DNA from: Acidimicrobiia bacterium
Lineage (GTDB): Bacteria > Actinomycetota > Acidimicrobiia > Acidimicrobiales > SZUA-35
Assembly (NCBI GenBank): GCA_003231975.1
Contig: QIKW01000164.1
Coordinates: 1-33,229, forward strand
Reading direction: 5' to 3'
Length of the DNA stretch: 33,229 nt
The translations under genes and the position numbers were made by a program. This document shows, one piece after another, positions 13,503 through 21,144 of the stretch; the first letter of the stretch is position 1; every line of letters starts with the position of its first letter. The notes beneath the pieces are model-generated. The model made no database searches and had not been told where the DNA came from. It saw nothing but the letters and a program-made list of their open reading frames with translations.

Positions 13503-16133
13503 GTGCCCACCTATCCATTCGTTTGGGAAACCCAGGCAGTGCTCAGTGACGGCGCCCCGGTCAGCCTCCGTCCCATCCGGCCTGGCGACTCCGAAGCTCT
13601 CACCGCATTCCACAACCGGCAGAGCCCCGAGAGCATTTACTTCCGCTATTTCCGCTTCCGGCCAGAGCTCAGCCACAAAGAGATCGAGTACTTCACCAAC
13701 GTCGATTACGAAAAGCGGATGGCCTTTGTGGCCACCATCGGTGAAGAGTTGGTGGCCGTCGCCCGATACGAGAGCGGCAGAGACGAAGGCCCCTACTCCG
13801 CCCGCCCCGAGGTTGCCTTCTTTGTTGACGATGCCCACCACGGCCGAGGCCTGGCAACCCTGTTGCTGGAGTACCTTGCGGCGGTGGCCCGCCAGAAGGG
13901 CCTTGAAGGCTTCTCGGCAACCGTGCTGCCAGACAACTACGGCATGCTCCGGGTCTTTCGGAAAGCAGGCTTTGAGGTCACGACGCGGTTTGCCGACGGG
14001 GCAATTGAGGTAAGCCTTGGCATCGAGGTCACACCGGAAGCTGCGGCGCTGATTGATCAAAGGGGCAGGCGGGCGCAGGCCCGGTCGATTGCCAGGATTC
14101 TCGAACCGAAGTCAGTTGCCGTTGTCGGTGCTGGCCGACGGGCCAACTCTGTTGGCTACCAGCTGGCGCTGTCTGTTGCTTCGGCTCCGTTTGCAGGCTC
14201 CGCATACGCAGTTAACCCAGCCGCGGCGAAAGAGGAGGGCCGAACCGAGATCGCAGGCCTTCCGCTGGTAGGAGCGTTGGAGGAAATTGACGGTCCGGTT
14301 GACCTGGCGGTGGTTGCTGTGCCTGCCAGCGCAGTTGAGGAGGTCGTTGAGGCCTGTGCAGCAAAAGGGGTAACGGGTTTGGTGGTTGTTTCTGCCGGGT
14401 TCAGCGACGAGGGTCACCGTGGGCAGGCAAGGGAGAAGCGGCTTGCCGTTCTGGCCAGAAAGCACGGAATGAGGCTGATCGGGCCGGCTTCATTCGGGGT
14501 GGTCAATACCAATCCCACAGTGGGCTTGCGTGCCCTGTTCGCCCCTGCCGCGGTGTCGACTGGTTCGGTTGCAGTTCTTTCCCAGTCCGGCCCGCTGGGA
14601 GCGGCGCTACTTGATCAGATGAGCCGCAACGATGTTGGAGTCTCGTCGTTCGTTGCGGTTGGCAACCGGGCCGACGTCTCAACCAACGACCTTCTCCAGT
14701 ACTGGGCAGTGGATCAGCGAACCAAAGCGATATGTCTCTACCAGCCAAACATTGGCAACCCCAGAAACTTCGCCAGAATCGCCCGCCATGTGGTGGCAAC
14801 CAAGCCCATAATCGCAGTTGAGCCCGAGAGCGAAGAGATCGCCAGCCTGCTCCGCGAGAGCGGAGTAATCGTGGTTGACCGGGTAAGTGAACTGGTTGAG
14901 CAGGCCAAGGTGGCTGTTTCCCAGCCACTTCCCCTTGGCGATCGCGTGGCCGTGGTAAGCAACGCCTCATCGGTTGCGTCGCTGGCCGCGGCCGCGTGCC
15001 GCAGGGAGGGCCTCAAGGTGGTGGTCCCCTCCGGAATTGCCGACAGCGGCCTGGCCGACGCAGTGTTGGTTGGCGACGCAGACACGCTGAGAGTTCCCAG
15101 GCGGGCCGCGCCGTCTGTATATGAACAAGCGGTGGTGGCGGCTGCTCTCAGCGAGGATGTACACGCCGTCCTTGTTGCCCTAGTGCCAACGCTCACCCTC
15201 TCGTTCAAGGATCTTGGCGAGCTGTTGGCCAGGGTCGATCGGGCAGTTGACAAGCCAATGGTTGCCACCGGGCTCCTAGATCCAAGCCTGCTGACCGTGC
15301 CCGGTCTTCCCTGTTTCACCTTCCCGGAGCAAGCGGCACGGGCACTTGGCCGAATGGCGACATACGCGGGGTGGCGGTCGCGGCATCGAGGGCCCGCCAT
15401 TGAGGCCGACGACGGCCTTCGAGAAGCCGTAGAGGGGGCGGTTGCTGAGGCCCTAAGCCAGGCCGAGGCCCGCACCGTCACCATGGCCGACCCGGCTATG
15501 CCAAAACTGTTGAAGGCGTTTGACCTGCCGATGGCGCCATTCCGAACGGTTCAGACCGAGGCTGAGGCCGTAGCGGCCGCCGACGCTCTTGGCTACCCGG
15601 TAGTTCTGAAGGCAGCCAACGTGGCTTATCGGCAATCTGGCGAGAAGGGCGGCACTGCCCTTGACCTGATGTCGGCCGCCGAGGTCGCCCTCAGCTTCAG
15701 AAGAATGATGGACAACTTCGCCGACGACTTCCTCCCCGCGGTTGTGCAGGCAACGGCACCTGCAGGGGCTCAACTTGCAGTCCGGCTAAGTCAAGACAGC
15801 CTCATCGGTGCCAGGCTCAGCGTTGGGGTTGGGGGCGAGTCTGCCCGCTCGGTCGCCTCGATGTCATCGGTACTTCTGCCTGCCGGTGAAGCCGACCTTG
15901 ATCGACTTGTCTCCCAGCCCTGGCTGGCAGATCTTCTTGCAGCCGAGTCGACCAAGTTCGTGTTGCGAGACGTGCTGTCCAGGCTGGCAGCAGTGGCTGA
16001 TGCCTCGCCAGACGTCGCAGGCGTCACGTTTAATCCGCTGCTGGCAAGCGAGACAGATTCTGTGCCGGTGGAGGCCGAGATCTCGCTGCGGCGCTGGCCC
16101 CGTGACCCGCTGGCCGGAGTGCGTCACCTCTGA
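13503..16133 (+). CDS. GNAT acetyltransferase fused to NDP-forming acyl-CoA synthetase (Pat-like)
   Basis: An 876-residue multidomain protein. An N-terminal GNAT domain (about 1-175) has the acetyl-CoA pyrophosphate loop in HHGRGLAT (112-119). A CoA-binding Rossmann domain (about 197-300, SVAVVGAGR...) follows, then a succinyl-CoA-synthetase-like ligase region (about 345-480, VAVLSQSGPLGAALL) and a C-terminal ATP-grasp domain (about 660-876, GYPVVLKAA). This is the layout of protein lysine acetyltransferases of the Pat family, which in actinobacteria can carry the GNAT domain at the N-terminus and regulate acyl-CoA synthetases. In the ligase region the usual GPNC sequence is GPASFG, which suggests loss of ligase activity. 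The GTG start is supported by a leaderless promoter. A plain acyl-CoA synthetase is the alternative. Confidence 0.88.
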   Translation: MPTYPFVWETQAVLSDGAPVSLRPIRPGDSEALTAFHNRQSPESIYFRYFRFRPELSHKEIEYFTNVDYEKRMAFVATIGEELVAVARYESGRDEGPYSARPEVAFFVDDAHHGRGLATLLLEYLAAVARQKGLEGFSATVLPDNYGMLRVFRKAGFEVTTRFADGAIEVSLGIEVTPEAAALIDQRGRRAQARSIARILEPKSVAVVGAGRRANSVGYQLALSVASAPFAGSAYAVNPAAAKEEGRTEIAGLPLVGALEEIDGPVDLAVVAVPASAVEEVVEACAAKGVTGLVVVSAGFSDEGHRGQAREKRLAVLARKHGMRLIGPASFGVVNTNPTVGLRALFAPAAVSTGSVAVLSQSGPLGAALLDQMSRNDVGVSSFVAVGNRADVSTNDLLQYWAVDQRTKAICLYQPNIGNPRNFARIARHVVATKPIIAVEPESEEIASLLRESGVIVVDRVSELVEQAKVAVSQPLPLGDRVAVVSNASSVASLAAAACRREGLKVVVPSGIADSGLADAVLVGDADTLRVPRRAAPSVYEQAVVAAALSEDVHAVLVALVPTLTLSFKDLGELLARVDRAVDKPMVATGLLDPSLLTVPGLPCFTFPEQAARALGRMATYAGWRSRHRGPAIEADDGLREAVEGAVAEALSQAEARTVTMADPAMPKLLKAFDLPMAPFRTVQTEAEAVAAADALGYPVVLKAANVAYRQSGEKGGTALDLMSAAEVALSFRRMMDNFADDFLPAVVQATAPAGAQLAVRLSQDSLIGARLSVGVGGESARSVASMSSVLLPAGEADLDRLVSQPWLADLLAAESTKFVLRDVLSRLAAVADASPDVAGVTFNPLLASETDSVPVEAEISLRRWPRDPLAGVRHL

Positions 16134-16155
16134 GCAACTGACCTTGCCGCAGCTG

Positions 16156-16183
16156 CTGACCCGGGAGGCGTGTCGGCTAGGGT
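16156..16183 (+). promoter_or_regulatory. Candidate promoter for quinone oxidoreductase
   Basis: CTGACC (16156-16161), a 16-nt spacer and TAGGGT (16178-16183), ending 7 nt before the ATG at 16191. Confidence 0.45.
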
Positions 16184-16190
16184 CGCCCCA

Positions 16191-17165
16191 ATGAAAGCTG
16201 TTGTTCTGAGAGATCACGGCGGGCCCGAAGTGCTCACCATCGAAGAGGTTGCCGACCCCTCGCCAGGGCCCGAAGAGGTTCTAGTCAAGCTGCTGGCAAC
16301 CGCATTGAACCGGGCAGACATCCTGCAACGAATGGGCCACTATCCTGGCCCGCCAGCCGAGCTTGAGATCCCCGGGCTGGAATACGCAGGAGCGGTTGAA
16401 GCCGTTGGTGAACGGGTTGAGGCTTGGCGAGTGGGCGATGAGGTCATGGGCATCGTTTCCGGCGGCGCCTACGCCGAGAAGTTGGTTGCCAACGAACGGA
16501 CCGTCTTACGGTCGCCCGGCAGCGTTTCCCTTCAGGATGCCGCAGCTATCCCAGAAGTGTTCCTCACCGCTTTTGACGCCCTCGTTGTGCAAGGCGGGCT
16601 GACCTCTGGCCGATGGGCCCTGGTACACGCTGGAGCCTCCGGGGTTGGCACGGCGTCGATCCAGATAGCCAAAGCCCTTGGCGCCCGAATCGCGGTTACC
16701 TGCTCAACCGGCAAGGTCGAGGCCTGCCGGGCTCTGGGGGCCGACGTTGTTGTTGACTACAAGAACCAAGACTTCGAAGAGGCGGTTGCAGAAGCCACCG
16801 CCGGGCGCGGGGTAGACGTGGTGCTTGATGTGATCGGCGGGGAGTACACCGTCAAGAACATCAAATCGCTAACAGTTGGCGGCAAGGTGATCCAAGTTGG
16901 GGTCATGGGAAAGGGCACCGTCGAGTTACCGCTTGGGCTGCTGCTGCCAAAGCGGGCCTCTCTGATAGGAACCGTGTTGAGGGCCCGCCCTCTTGAGGAG
17001 AAAGCCACCCTGATTCAACGTTTCGCCAAAGAGCTGTTGCCTCGTTTCGAAGACGAAACGCTGCGGCCCGTGATCGACAGCCGGTTTGCCTTCGCCGACA
17101 TAGCAGACGCCCATGAACACATGGGCGTCAACGCCAATGTCGGGAAAATCCTGATTGATTTCTAG
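16191..17165 (+). CDS. NAD(P)H:quinone oxidoreductase, PIG3/Qor type (zinc-free MDR)
   Basis: A medium-chain dehydrogenase/reductase of 324 residues that reduces quinones or related electrophiles with NAD(P)H. It opens MKAVVLRDHGGPEVL. It has the nucleotide-binding motif HAGASGVGTASIQIA and the PIG3-like phrases NRADILQRMGHYPGPP and AAAIPEVFLTAFDAL. The cysteine/histidine pattern for structural or catalytic zinc is absent. ATG 16191 is preferred over a GTG at 16170: it gives the family N-terminus and sits 7 nt after a TAGGGT box, whereas GGGAGG before the GTG is only 1 nt away. Its stop overlaps the convergent citrate synthase stop by 4 bp. Confidence 0.9.
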   Translation: MKAVVLRDHGGPEVLTIEEVADPSPGPEEVLVKLLATALNRADILQRMGHYPGPPAELEIPGLEYAGAVEAVGERVEAWRVGDEVMGIVSGGAYAEKLVANERTVLRSPGSVSLQDAAAIPEVFLTAFDALVVQGGLTSGRWALVHAGASGVGTASIQIAKALGARIAVTCSTGKVEACRALGADVVVDYKNQDFEEAVAEATAGRGVDVVLDVIGGEYTVKNIKSLTVGGKVIQVGVMGKGTVELPLGLLLPKRASLIGTVLRARPLEEKATLIQRFAKELLPRFEDETLRPVIDSRFAFADIADAHEHMGVNANVGKILIDF

Positions 17166-18430
17166 CGGTCTGCCAGGGGCACGTAGTCTCGCACGCCAAC
17201 ACCGGTGTAGATCTGGCGGGGGCGGCTGATCCGCTGCTCCTGCTCCAGCAGTTCTTGCCAGTGGGCCAGCCAACCCGGCATGCGGCCAATGGTGAACAGC
17301 ACGGTGAACATGTCCATCGGGAAGCCCATTGCCTGATAGATCAGCCCGGTGTAGAAGTCTACGTTCGGGTAGAGGTTGCGGCTCTTGAAGTACTCGTCGT
17401 TTAGGGCGATTTCTTCCAGCTTCAGGGCGATGTCAAGAAGCGGGCTCTTTCCGGTGACTTCGAAAACCTTGTCGGCCTGTTCTTTCACGATGCGGGCCCG
17501 CGGGTCATACGCCTTGTAGACCCTGTGGCCAAAGCCCATCAGCCTGCCCTCGCCGTTCTTCACCGACTCTACGAACGGCTCGATGTTTTCATAGGAGCCA
17601 ATATCTTCCAGCATGTGAATCACTGCTTCGTTGGCTCCCCCGTGGCGGGGCCCGTAAAGAGCAGCAGTGGCCGCCGCCGCTGAGGAGAATGGGTCGGCGT
17701 GGCTGGAACCAACCACGCGCATTGTGGTGGTTGAACAGTTCTGCTCGTGGTCGGCATGCAGAATCAGAAGAACGTCTAGCGCCTTCGCCAGCACAGGATC
17801 TGGCCTGTAGGTTGGCTCGGCAATCTTCCACATCATTGCCAGGAAGTTCTCGGTGTACGTGAGCTTGTTGTCTGGGTAGACAAACGGCATTCCAATGCTG
17901 GCCCGGTAGGCCATGGCGGCCAGGGTTGGTCCCTTCGAGATCAGCCGGTTGATCTGCTTGTAGCGATTGTGCGGATCAAAAACGTCTTTCGCTTCGGGAT
18001 AGAACGTTGACAGCGCGGCGATGGCCGACATCAGCATGCCCATGGGGTGGGCATCGTGATGGAAGCCCTCCATGAATCGCTTCCGCATATTTTCGTGAAT
18101 GAAAGTGTGGAAGGTTACGTCGTGGACCCAGACGTCGGTTTGCTCCTGGTTTGGTAACTCCCCGAACAAGAGGAGGTAGCAGACCTCAAGAAAGGTCGAG
18201 TGCTCGGCCAGTTGCTCTATTGGGTAGCCCCTGTAGCGGAGGATTCCGTTGAGGCCGTCGAGGTCGGTGATGGCTGACTCGGTTGAGGCGGTGCCGCCAA
18301 ATGACGGATCAACCACCCACGTACCCCGGATCACCTTCTGGATCTCGTTCATTGAGATCCCACCGTTCTCGATTGGGATCTCGGCGCTCTCACCAGTGCG
18401 GTTGTCGGTAATCGTTACTGTCTCAGGCAC
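17162..18430 (-). CDS. gltA: Citrate synthase
   Basis: Condenses oxaloacetate and acetyl-CoA to citrate, the entry step of the TCA cycle. Catalytic residues are recognisable: His in LHADHEQN, His in GFGHRVYKAYDPRA, and the Asp in NVDFYTGLIYQAMG. GTG at 18430 is chosen because the product then opens PETVTITDNRTGES, the usual hexameric-type N-terminus, and GAGGAG lies 10 nt upstream. The frame stays open to 18496 but those extra 22 residues look non-coding. The resulting 422 residues is normal for the type II bacterial enzyme. Aconitase, the next TCA enzyme, lies about 4 kb away in the same orientation. Confidence 0.95.
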   Translation of the reverse strand: MPETVTITDNRTGESAEIPIENGGISMNEIQKVIRGTWVVDPSFGGTASTESAITDLDGLNGILRYRGYPIEQLAEHSTFLEVCYLLLFGELPNQEQTDVWVHDVTFHTFIHENMRKRFMEGFHHDAHPMGMLMSAIAALSTFYPEAKDVFDPHNRYKQINRLISKGPTLAAMAYRASIGMPFVYPDNKLTYTENFLAMMWKIAEPTYRPDPVLAKALDVLLILHADHEQNCSTTTMRVVGSSHADPFSSAAAATAALYGPRHGGANEAVIHMLEDIGSYENIEPFVESVKNGEGRLMGFGHRVYKAYDPRARIVKEQADKVFEVTGKSPLLDIALKLEEIALNDEYFKSRNLYPNVDFYTGLIYQAMGFPMDMFTVLFTIGRMPGWLAHWQELLEQEQRISRPRQIYTGVGVRDYVPLADR

Positions 18431-18523
18431 GGTGGTGCAGCTCCTCGGATGGCGGTGCGGATCTTCGGGCACCCCGTTGTGCCAAGAGCGGCCCAATCCC
18501 TCAGAGGTTCAGGCCCGATGGGA

Positions 18524-18529
18524 AATGTA
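18524..18529 (-). promoter_or_regulatory. Possible -10 (TACATT) for citrate synthase
   Basis: On the minus strand TACATT lies about 94 nt upstream of the GTG. No good -35 is seen, so this is tentative. Confidence 0.2.
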
Positions 18530-18569
18530 GCGCCCCTGAAGCGCTTGGGTGACATGTTCGCCAAGAAGC

Positions 18570-19910
18570 TCAAAGGGGCATGTTGTCGTGTTTGCGGGGC
18601 CTCAGCCGTTCCCGCTTGGTTGCCAACAAATCGAAACAGGCCCCAAGCACCCGCCTGGTCTCGACGGGATCTATCACCGCAGAGATAGAGCCTCGCTCTG
18701 CGGTGGGGTAGGGCGTGAGGTAGCGAGCCTCGTACTCGCTTTCCAGCTGCTCTCGTTCCTCTGGCCCGGCCTCTCGATGGAGAATCTCAACCGCCCCTTT
18801 TGCGCCCATCACTGCCACCTCGGCCGATGGCCAGGCCAGCATCAGGTCGTTGCCCATGAAACGCGAATCCATAACGATGTAGGCGCCGCCGTAGGACTTG
18901 CGGAGGGTAAGGCCAACGCGTGGCACGGTGGCCCGGGCGTAGGTGAATGCCAACTGTGCGCCGTGGCGGATCATTCCCCGCCACTCGAGGTCTTTACCCG
19001 GCAGGAAGCCGGAGGTGTCAACCAGCGTGAGGAGGGGCACGTTGAACGCATCACACAGCGAAACAAAGCGGGCCCCTTTGTGGCTGGCGGGAATGTCGAT
19101 GCTTCCCGCCAGGGCCTGGCTTTGGTTGGCGACCACCCCAATTGAGCGGCCACCGATGCAACAGAAACCGGTGACGAGGTTCGGTGCCCAAGTGGCACGA
19201 AGCTCGAGGAACTCGCCATCATCGGCGAAGTCCGCCACGATCGAGCGCACGTCGTATGCGCCGGTCTGGTGATCTGGAATGGTGGTGGCCGCCACGTTGG
19301 TTTCGCGGTCGACCGGGTCGTCGGTTGGAATCTGAGGAGGGAGTTCGTCAACGTGATCGGGTAGGTGGGCCAGCACGTCGGAAAGCGCATCAACTGCCGC
19401 GTCGCGGCTTGGCGCCACCATGGCTGCCAGCCCGCTGGACCTGGAATGCGAGCCAGCCCCGCCCAGAGCCTCCTTGGTGATCGGAACCCCGGTGTATGAC
19501 TCAACCATTGCCGGCCCAGACACGTACGCGTGGGCTCCCTCAACAAAAACAACAACGTCGGCCAAGCCAAGCAACAAAGATGGGCCAGCAACAACCGGGC
19601 CGTCAACGGCGAACAAGATTGGCACAACGCCGGACGCAGCCGACAGTGCCCTGGCGGCTTGGCCCCAGGCCACAACAGCTTCGAAGCCGTCGTCGAGGGC
19701 AACCCCGTTCATGGTGAGAACCCCAACTATTGGCAAACGCTTTTTGGTTGCTGTGCTGAACCCCGCTGTCATGGTTTCGGCGTCGGTGGTTGACAGGCCA
19801 GCGGTTGACAGATCCAGCCGAAGCAGCATCACCTTGCGGCCGTGGAGCTCTTCAACGCGGGCCGAAGAGCCCGAGCCCGAACCTGACCGAATCGAAACCG
19901 AGGCAACCAT
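18570..19910 (-). CDS. Acyl-CoA carboxylase carboxyltransferase (beta) subunit, PccB-like, short
   Basis: Transfers carboxyl from biotin to an acyl-CoA. The C-terminal crotonase-fold half is classical: GGRSIGVVANQSQALAGSID, FLPGKDLEWRGMIRHGAQL, RKSYGGAYIVMDSRFMG and WPSAEVAVMGAKGAVEIL. The N-terminal half retains MVESYTGVPITKEALGGAGSH. At 446 residues it is about 60-80 shorter than typical 510-530-residue subunits, with the deficit at the N-terminus. ATG 19910 is chosen because the longer frame would run into the upstream lysR gene. No biotin-carrier/biotin carboxylase gene is in the window, so the partner and acyl substrate are unknown. It starts 10 nt after the LysR stop. Confidence 0.85.
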   Translation of the reverse strand: MVASVSIRSGSGSGSSARVEELHGRKVMLLRLDLSTAGLSTTDAETMTAGFSTATKKRLPIVGVLTMNGVALDDGFEAVVAWGQAARALSAASGVVPILFAVDGPVVAGPSLLLGLADVVVFVEGAHAYVSGPAMVESYTGVPITKEALGGAGSHSRSSGLAAMVAPSRDAAVDALSDVLAHLPDHVDELPPQIPTDDPVDRETNVAATTIPDHQTGAYDVRSIVADFADDGEFLELRATWAPNLVTGFCCIGGRSIGVVANQSQALAGSIDIPASHKGARFVSLCDAFNVPLLTLVDTSGFLPGKDLEWRGMIRHGAQLAFTYARATVPRVGLTLRKSYGGAYIVMDSRFMGNDLMLAWPSAEVAVMGAKGAVEILHREAGPEEREQLESEYEARYLTPYPTAERGSISAVIDPVETRRVLGACFDLLATKRERLRPRKHDNMPL

Positions 19911-19920
19911 CCCGTGATGT

Positions 19921-20850
19921 TTACCGTGACGGCTGACGGTTCGGACCCAAGTGAACCCCGGGAAGGCCCGGTGCGTGCTGAACAATTACTTTGCGGGTGG
20001 TGCCAATAGTTGCCTCGGCAGCAGCCGACAACATCCCCCGGCGTCGAACAGCAAGTGCAACTCGCCGCTGCCCAAGGCCGGGAACAGCGATGCGAACCCA
20101 GTCTCCGCCAACCCAGTCGGGAGCCGCCGTGGCAGGCAGGATTGCTATCCCGAAACCCTGGAAAGCGAGGGAGGTGAGCAGCCGCAGCCCGTCGACCTCG
20201 ATCTTTGGCATTGCGGTTAGGCCTTCGGCCTGAAACGAACGGTCAACTTCTTGGCGGAAGGGGGTGCCGGGGGAGGCCAGCATGATCTCATGGCGCGCCA
20301 AGTCGGCCAACGTTGGGTCGCTGTGTTTGGCGAACGGGTGCGAACCGGGGGCGATCACCTCGTTATCCTCAACGAAGAGGTTGGTCAGGCGCAACTCGGG
20401 TTCATCCACCGGCAGCGACACAATGGCAAGGTCAAGCTGGCCTTCTACCAGCCTCTGAACCAAGGACGTGGTTGTGCCGTCGGCAACGAACAACCTGATG
20501 TCGGGGGTCTCAACCGCGAGGCGGTCAACCAGCAAGGGGGTAAGCCAGCGAGCTGTGGTGCCGATCACCCCAACCCTCACTATCCCCCGTGGCTTTCCCC
20601 GAAGAGCGCTGACGTCGGCTTCAAGCGCGGTCAACTCGTTCTCGATTCGCCGAACCCTGGCAACAACGGCCTTGCCTTCCTCGGTCGGTTTGCCGGTTGC
20701 CCTGTCTATGAGGGTGGCATCCAGTTCTTTTTCCAGGCTGGCAACGTGGGCGCTGATGTTGGACTGCACCGTATGGGTGGCGCGCGCCGCCGCGGTGAAG
20801 CCGCCGTGGTCGATCACGGCCAAGAGCGCCTGAAGGTGCCGTAGGTCCAT
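19921..20850 (-). CDS. LysR-family transcriptional regulator
   Basis: A 309-residue regulator with an N-terminal winged HTH (MDLRHLQALLAVIDHGGFTAAARATHTVQSNISAHVASLEKEL, split here by position: helix-turn-helix about residues 17-37) and a periplasmic-binding-protein-like effector domain (about 90-295). It is followed 10 nt later by the carboxyltransferase gene on the same strand, so that gene is the likely target or co-expressed partner. The effector is unknown. The divergent intergenic region upstream holds repeated operator-like sequences and probably includes its autoregulatory site. Confidence 0.92.
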   Translation of the reverse strand: MDLRHLQALLAVIDHGGFTAAARATHTVQSNISAHVASLEKELDATLIDRATGKPTEEGKAVVARVRRIENELTALEADVSALRGKPRGIVRVGVIGTTARWLTPLLVDRLAVETPDIRLFVADGTTTSLVQRLVEGQLDLAIVSLPVDEPELRLTNLFVEDNEVIAPGSHPFAKHSDPTLADLARHEIMLASPGTPFRQEVDRSFQAEGLTAMPKIEVDGLRLLTSLAFQGFGIAILPATAAPDWVGGDWVRIAVPGLGQRRVALAVRRRGMLSAAAEATIGTTRKVIVQHAPGLPGVHLGPNRQPSR

Positions 20851-20920
20851 CGCTCAAGATGATCGCACATCCGCCCTGCATCGTCACCCCCGGCCATCCC
20901 GGACCGAGTCAGCCTCCTGC

Positions 20921-20990
20921 CTCCTAGACGCCATATCTCTCAAACCGATAGCAACTATCCCTGTAAACTCCTAGACAGATTATCTAAATG
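20921..20990. promoter_or_regulatory. Operator-like repeats between lysR and the HAD-PlsC gene
   Basis: An AT-richer patch carries CTCCTAGAC-N4-TATCT twice as a direct repeat (starting at 20921 and 20969, 48 bp apart). Between them lies the perfect palindrome GATAG-CAA-CTATC (20947-20959), and AGAT-T-ATCT (20977-20985) lies inside the second copy. The second copy overlaps the -35/spacer of a plus-strand promoter. A LysR binding region is the simplest reading. Confidence 0.55.
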
Positions 20991-21000
20991 TCAGTACAAT
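20972..21000 (+). promoter_or_regulatory. Near-consensus sigma70-type promoter
   Basis: TAGACA (5 of 6 matches to TTGACA), a 17-nt spacer and TACAAT (5 of 6 matches to TATAAT). The predicted start is near 21007, about 138 nt upstream of the next ATG. Confidence 0.6.
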
Positions 21001-21006
21001 GATCGA

Positions 21007-21131
21007 TACAACGACGGCGGTCCATCGGTCCCCATTTGTGGATCGCCTTCAAGGCAGTTCGGCTCGGTCCCCCATTGTGCCGGACGCCCGCAGAGACCCA
21101 GCTTCCTTCTGGACGCTGGGTCTCAATCGTT
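21007..21131 (+). ncRNA. Candidate small RNA or structured leader
   Basis: This is the transcript expected between the near-consensus promoter and the 10-bp hairpin. It contains a possible 8-bp stem (GGCGGTCC with GGATCGCC), the palindrome GCCTT-C-AAGGC and the terminal hairpin. An in-frame ORF starting at 20999 overlaps the -10 and looks non-coding. The downstream gene has its own start-adjacent TACGGT box, so this may be an independent RNA of about 120 nt. No known family is recognised. Confidence 0.25.
21093..21131 (+). terminator. Hairpin upstream of HAD-PlsC gene
   Basis: GAGACCCAGC (21093-21102) and GCTGGGTCTC (21115-21124) form a perfect 10-bp stem with a 12-nt loop, followed by a weak T run (AATCGTTTT). 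It could be a terminator for the upstream transcript or an attenuator. Confidence 0.5.
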
Positions 21132-21132
21132 T

Positions 21133-21138
21133 TACGGT
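21133..21138 (+). promoter_or_regulatory. Leaderless -10 box (TACGGT) of HAD-PlsC gene
   Basis: TACGGT is exactly 6 nt before the ATG at 21145, the spacing expected if transcription begins at the start codon. No Shine-Dalgarno is present. Confidence 0.5.
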
Positions 21139-21144
21139 TCCGTC

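Noticed and set aside
18549-19145. Plus-strand 198-codon open frame
   Set aside because: It is antisense to the carboxyltransferase C-terminal domain.
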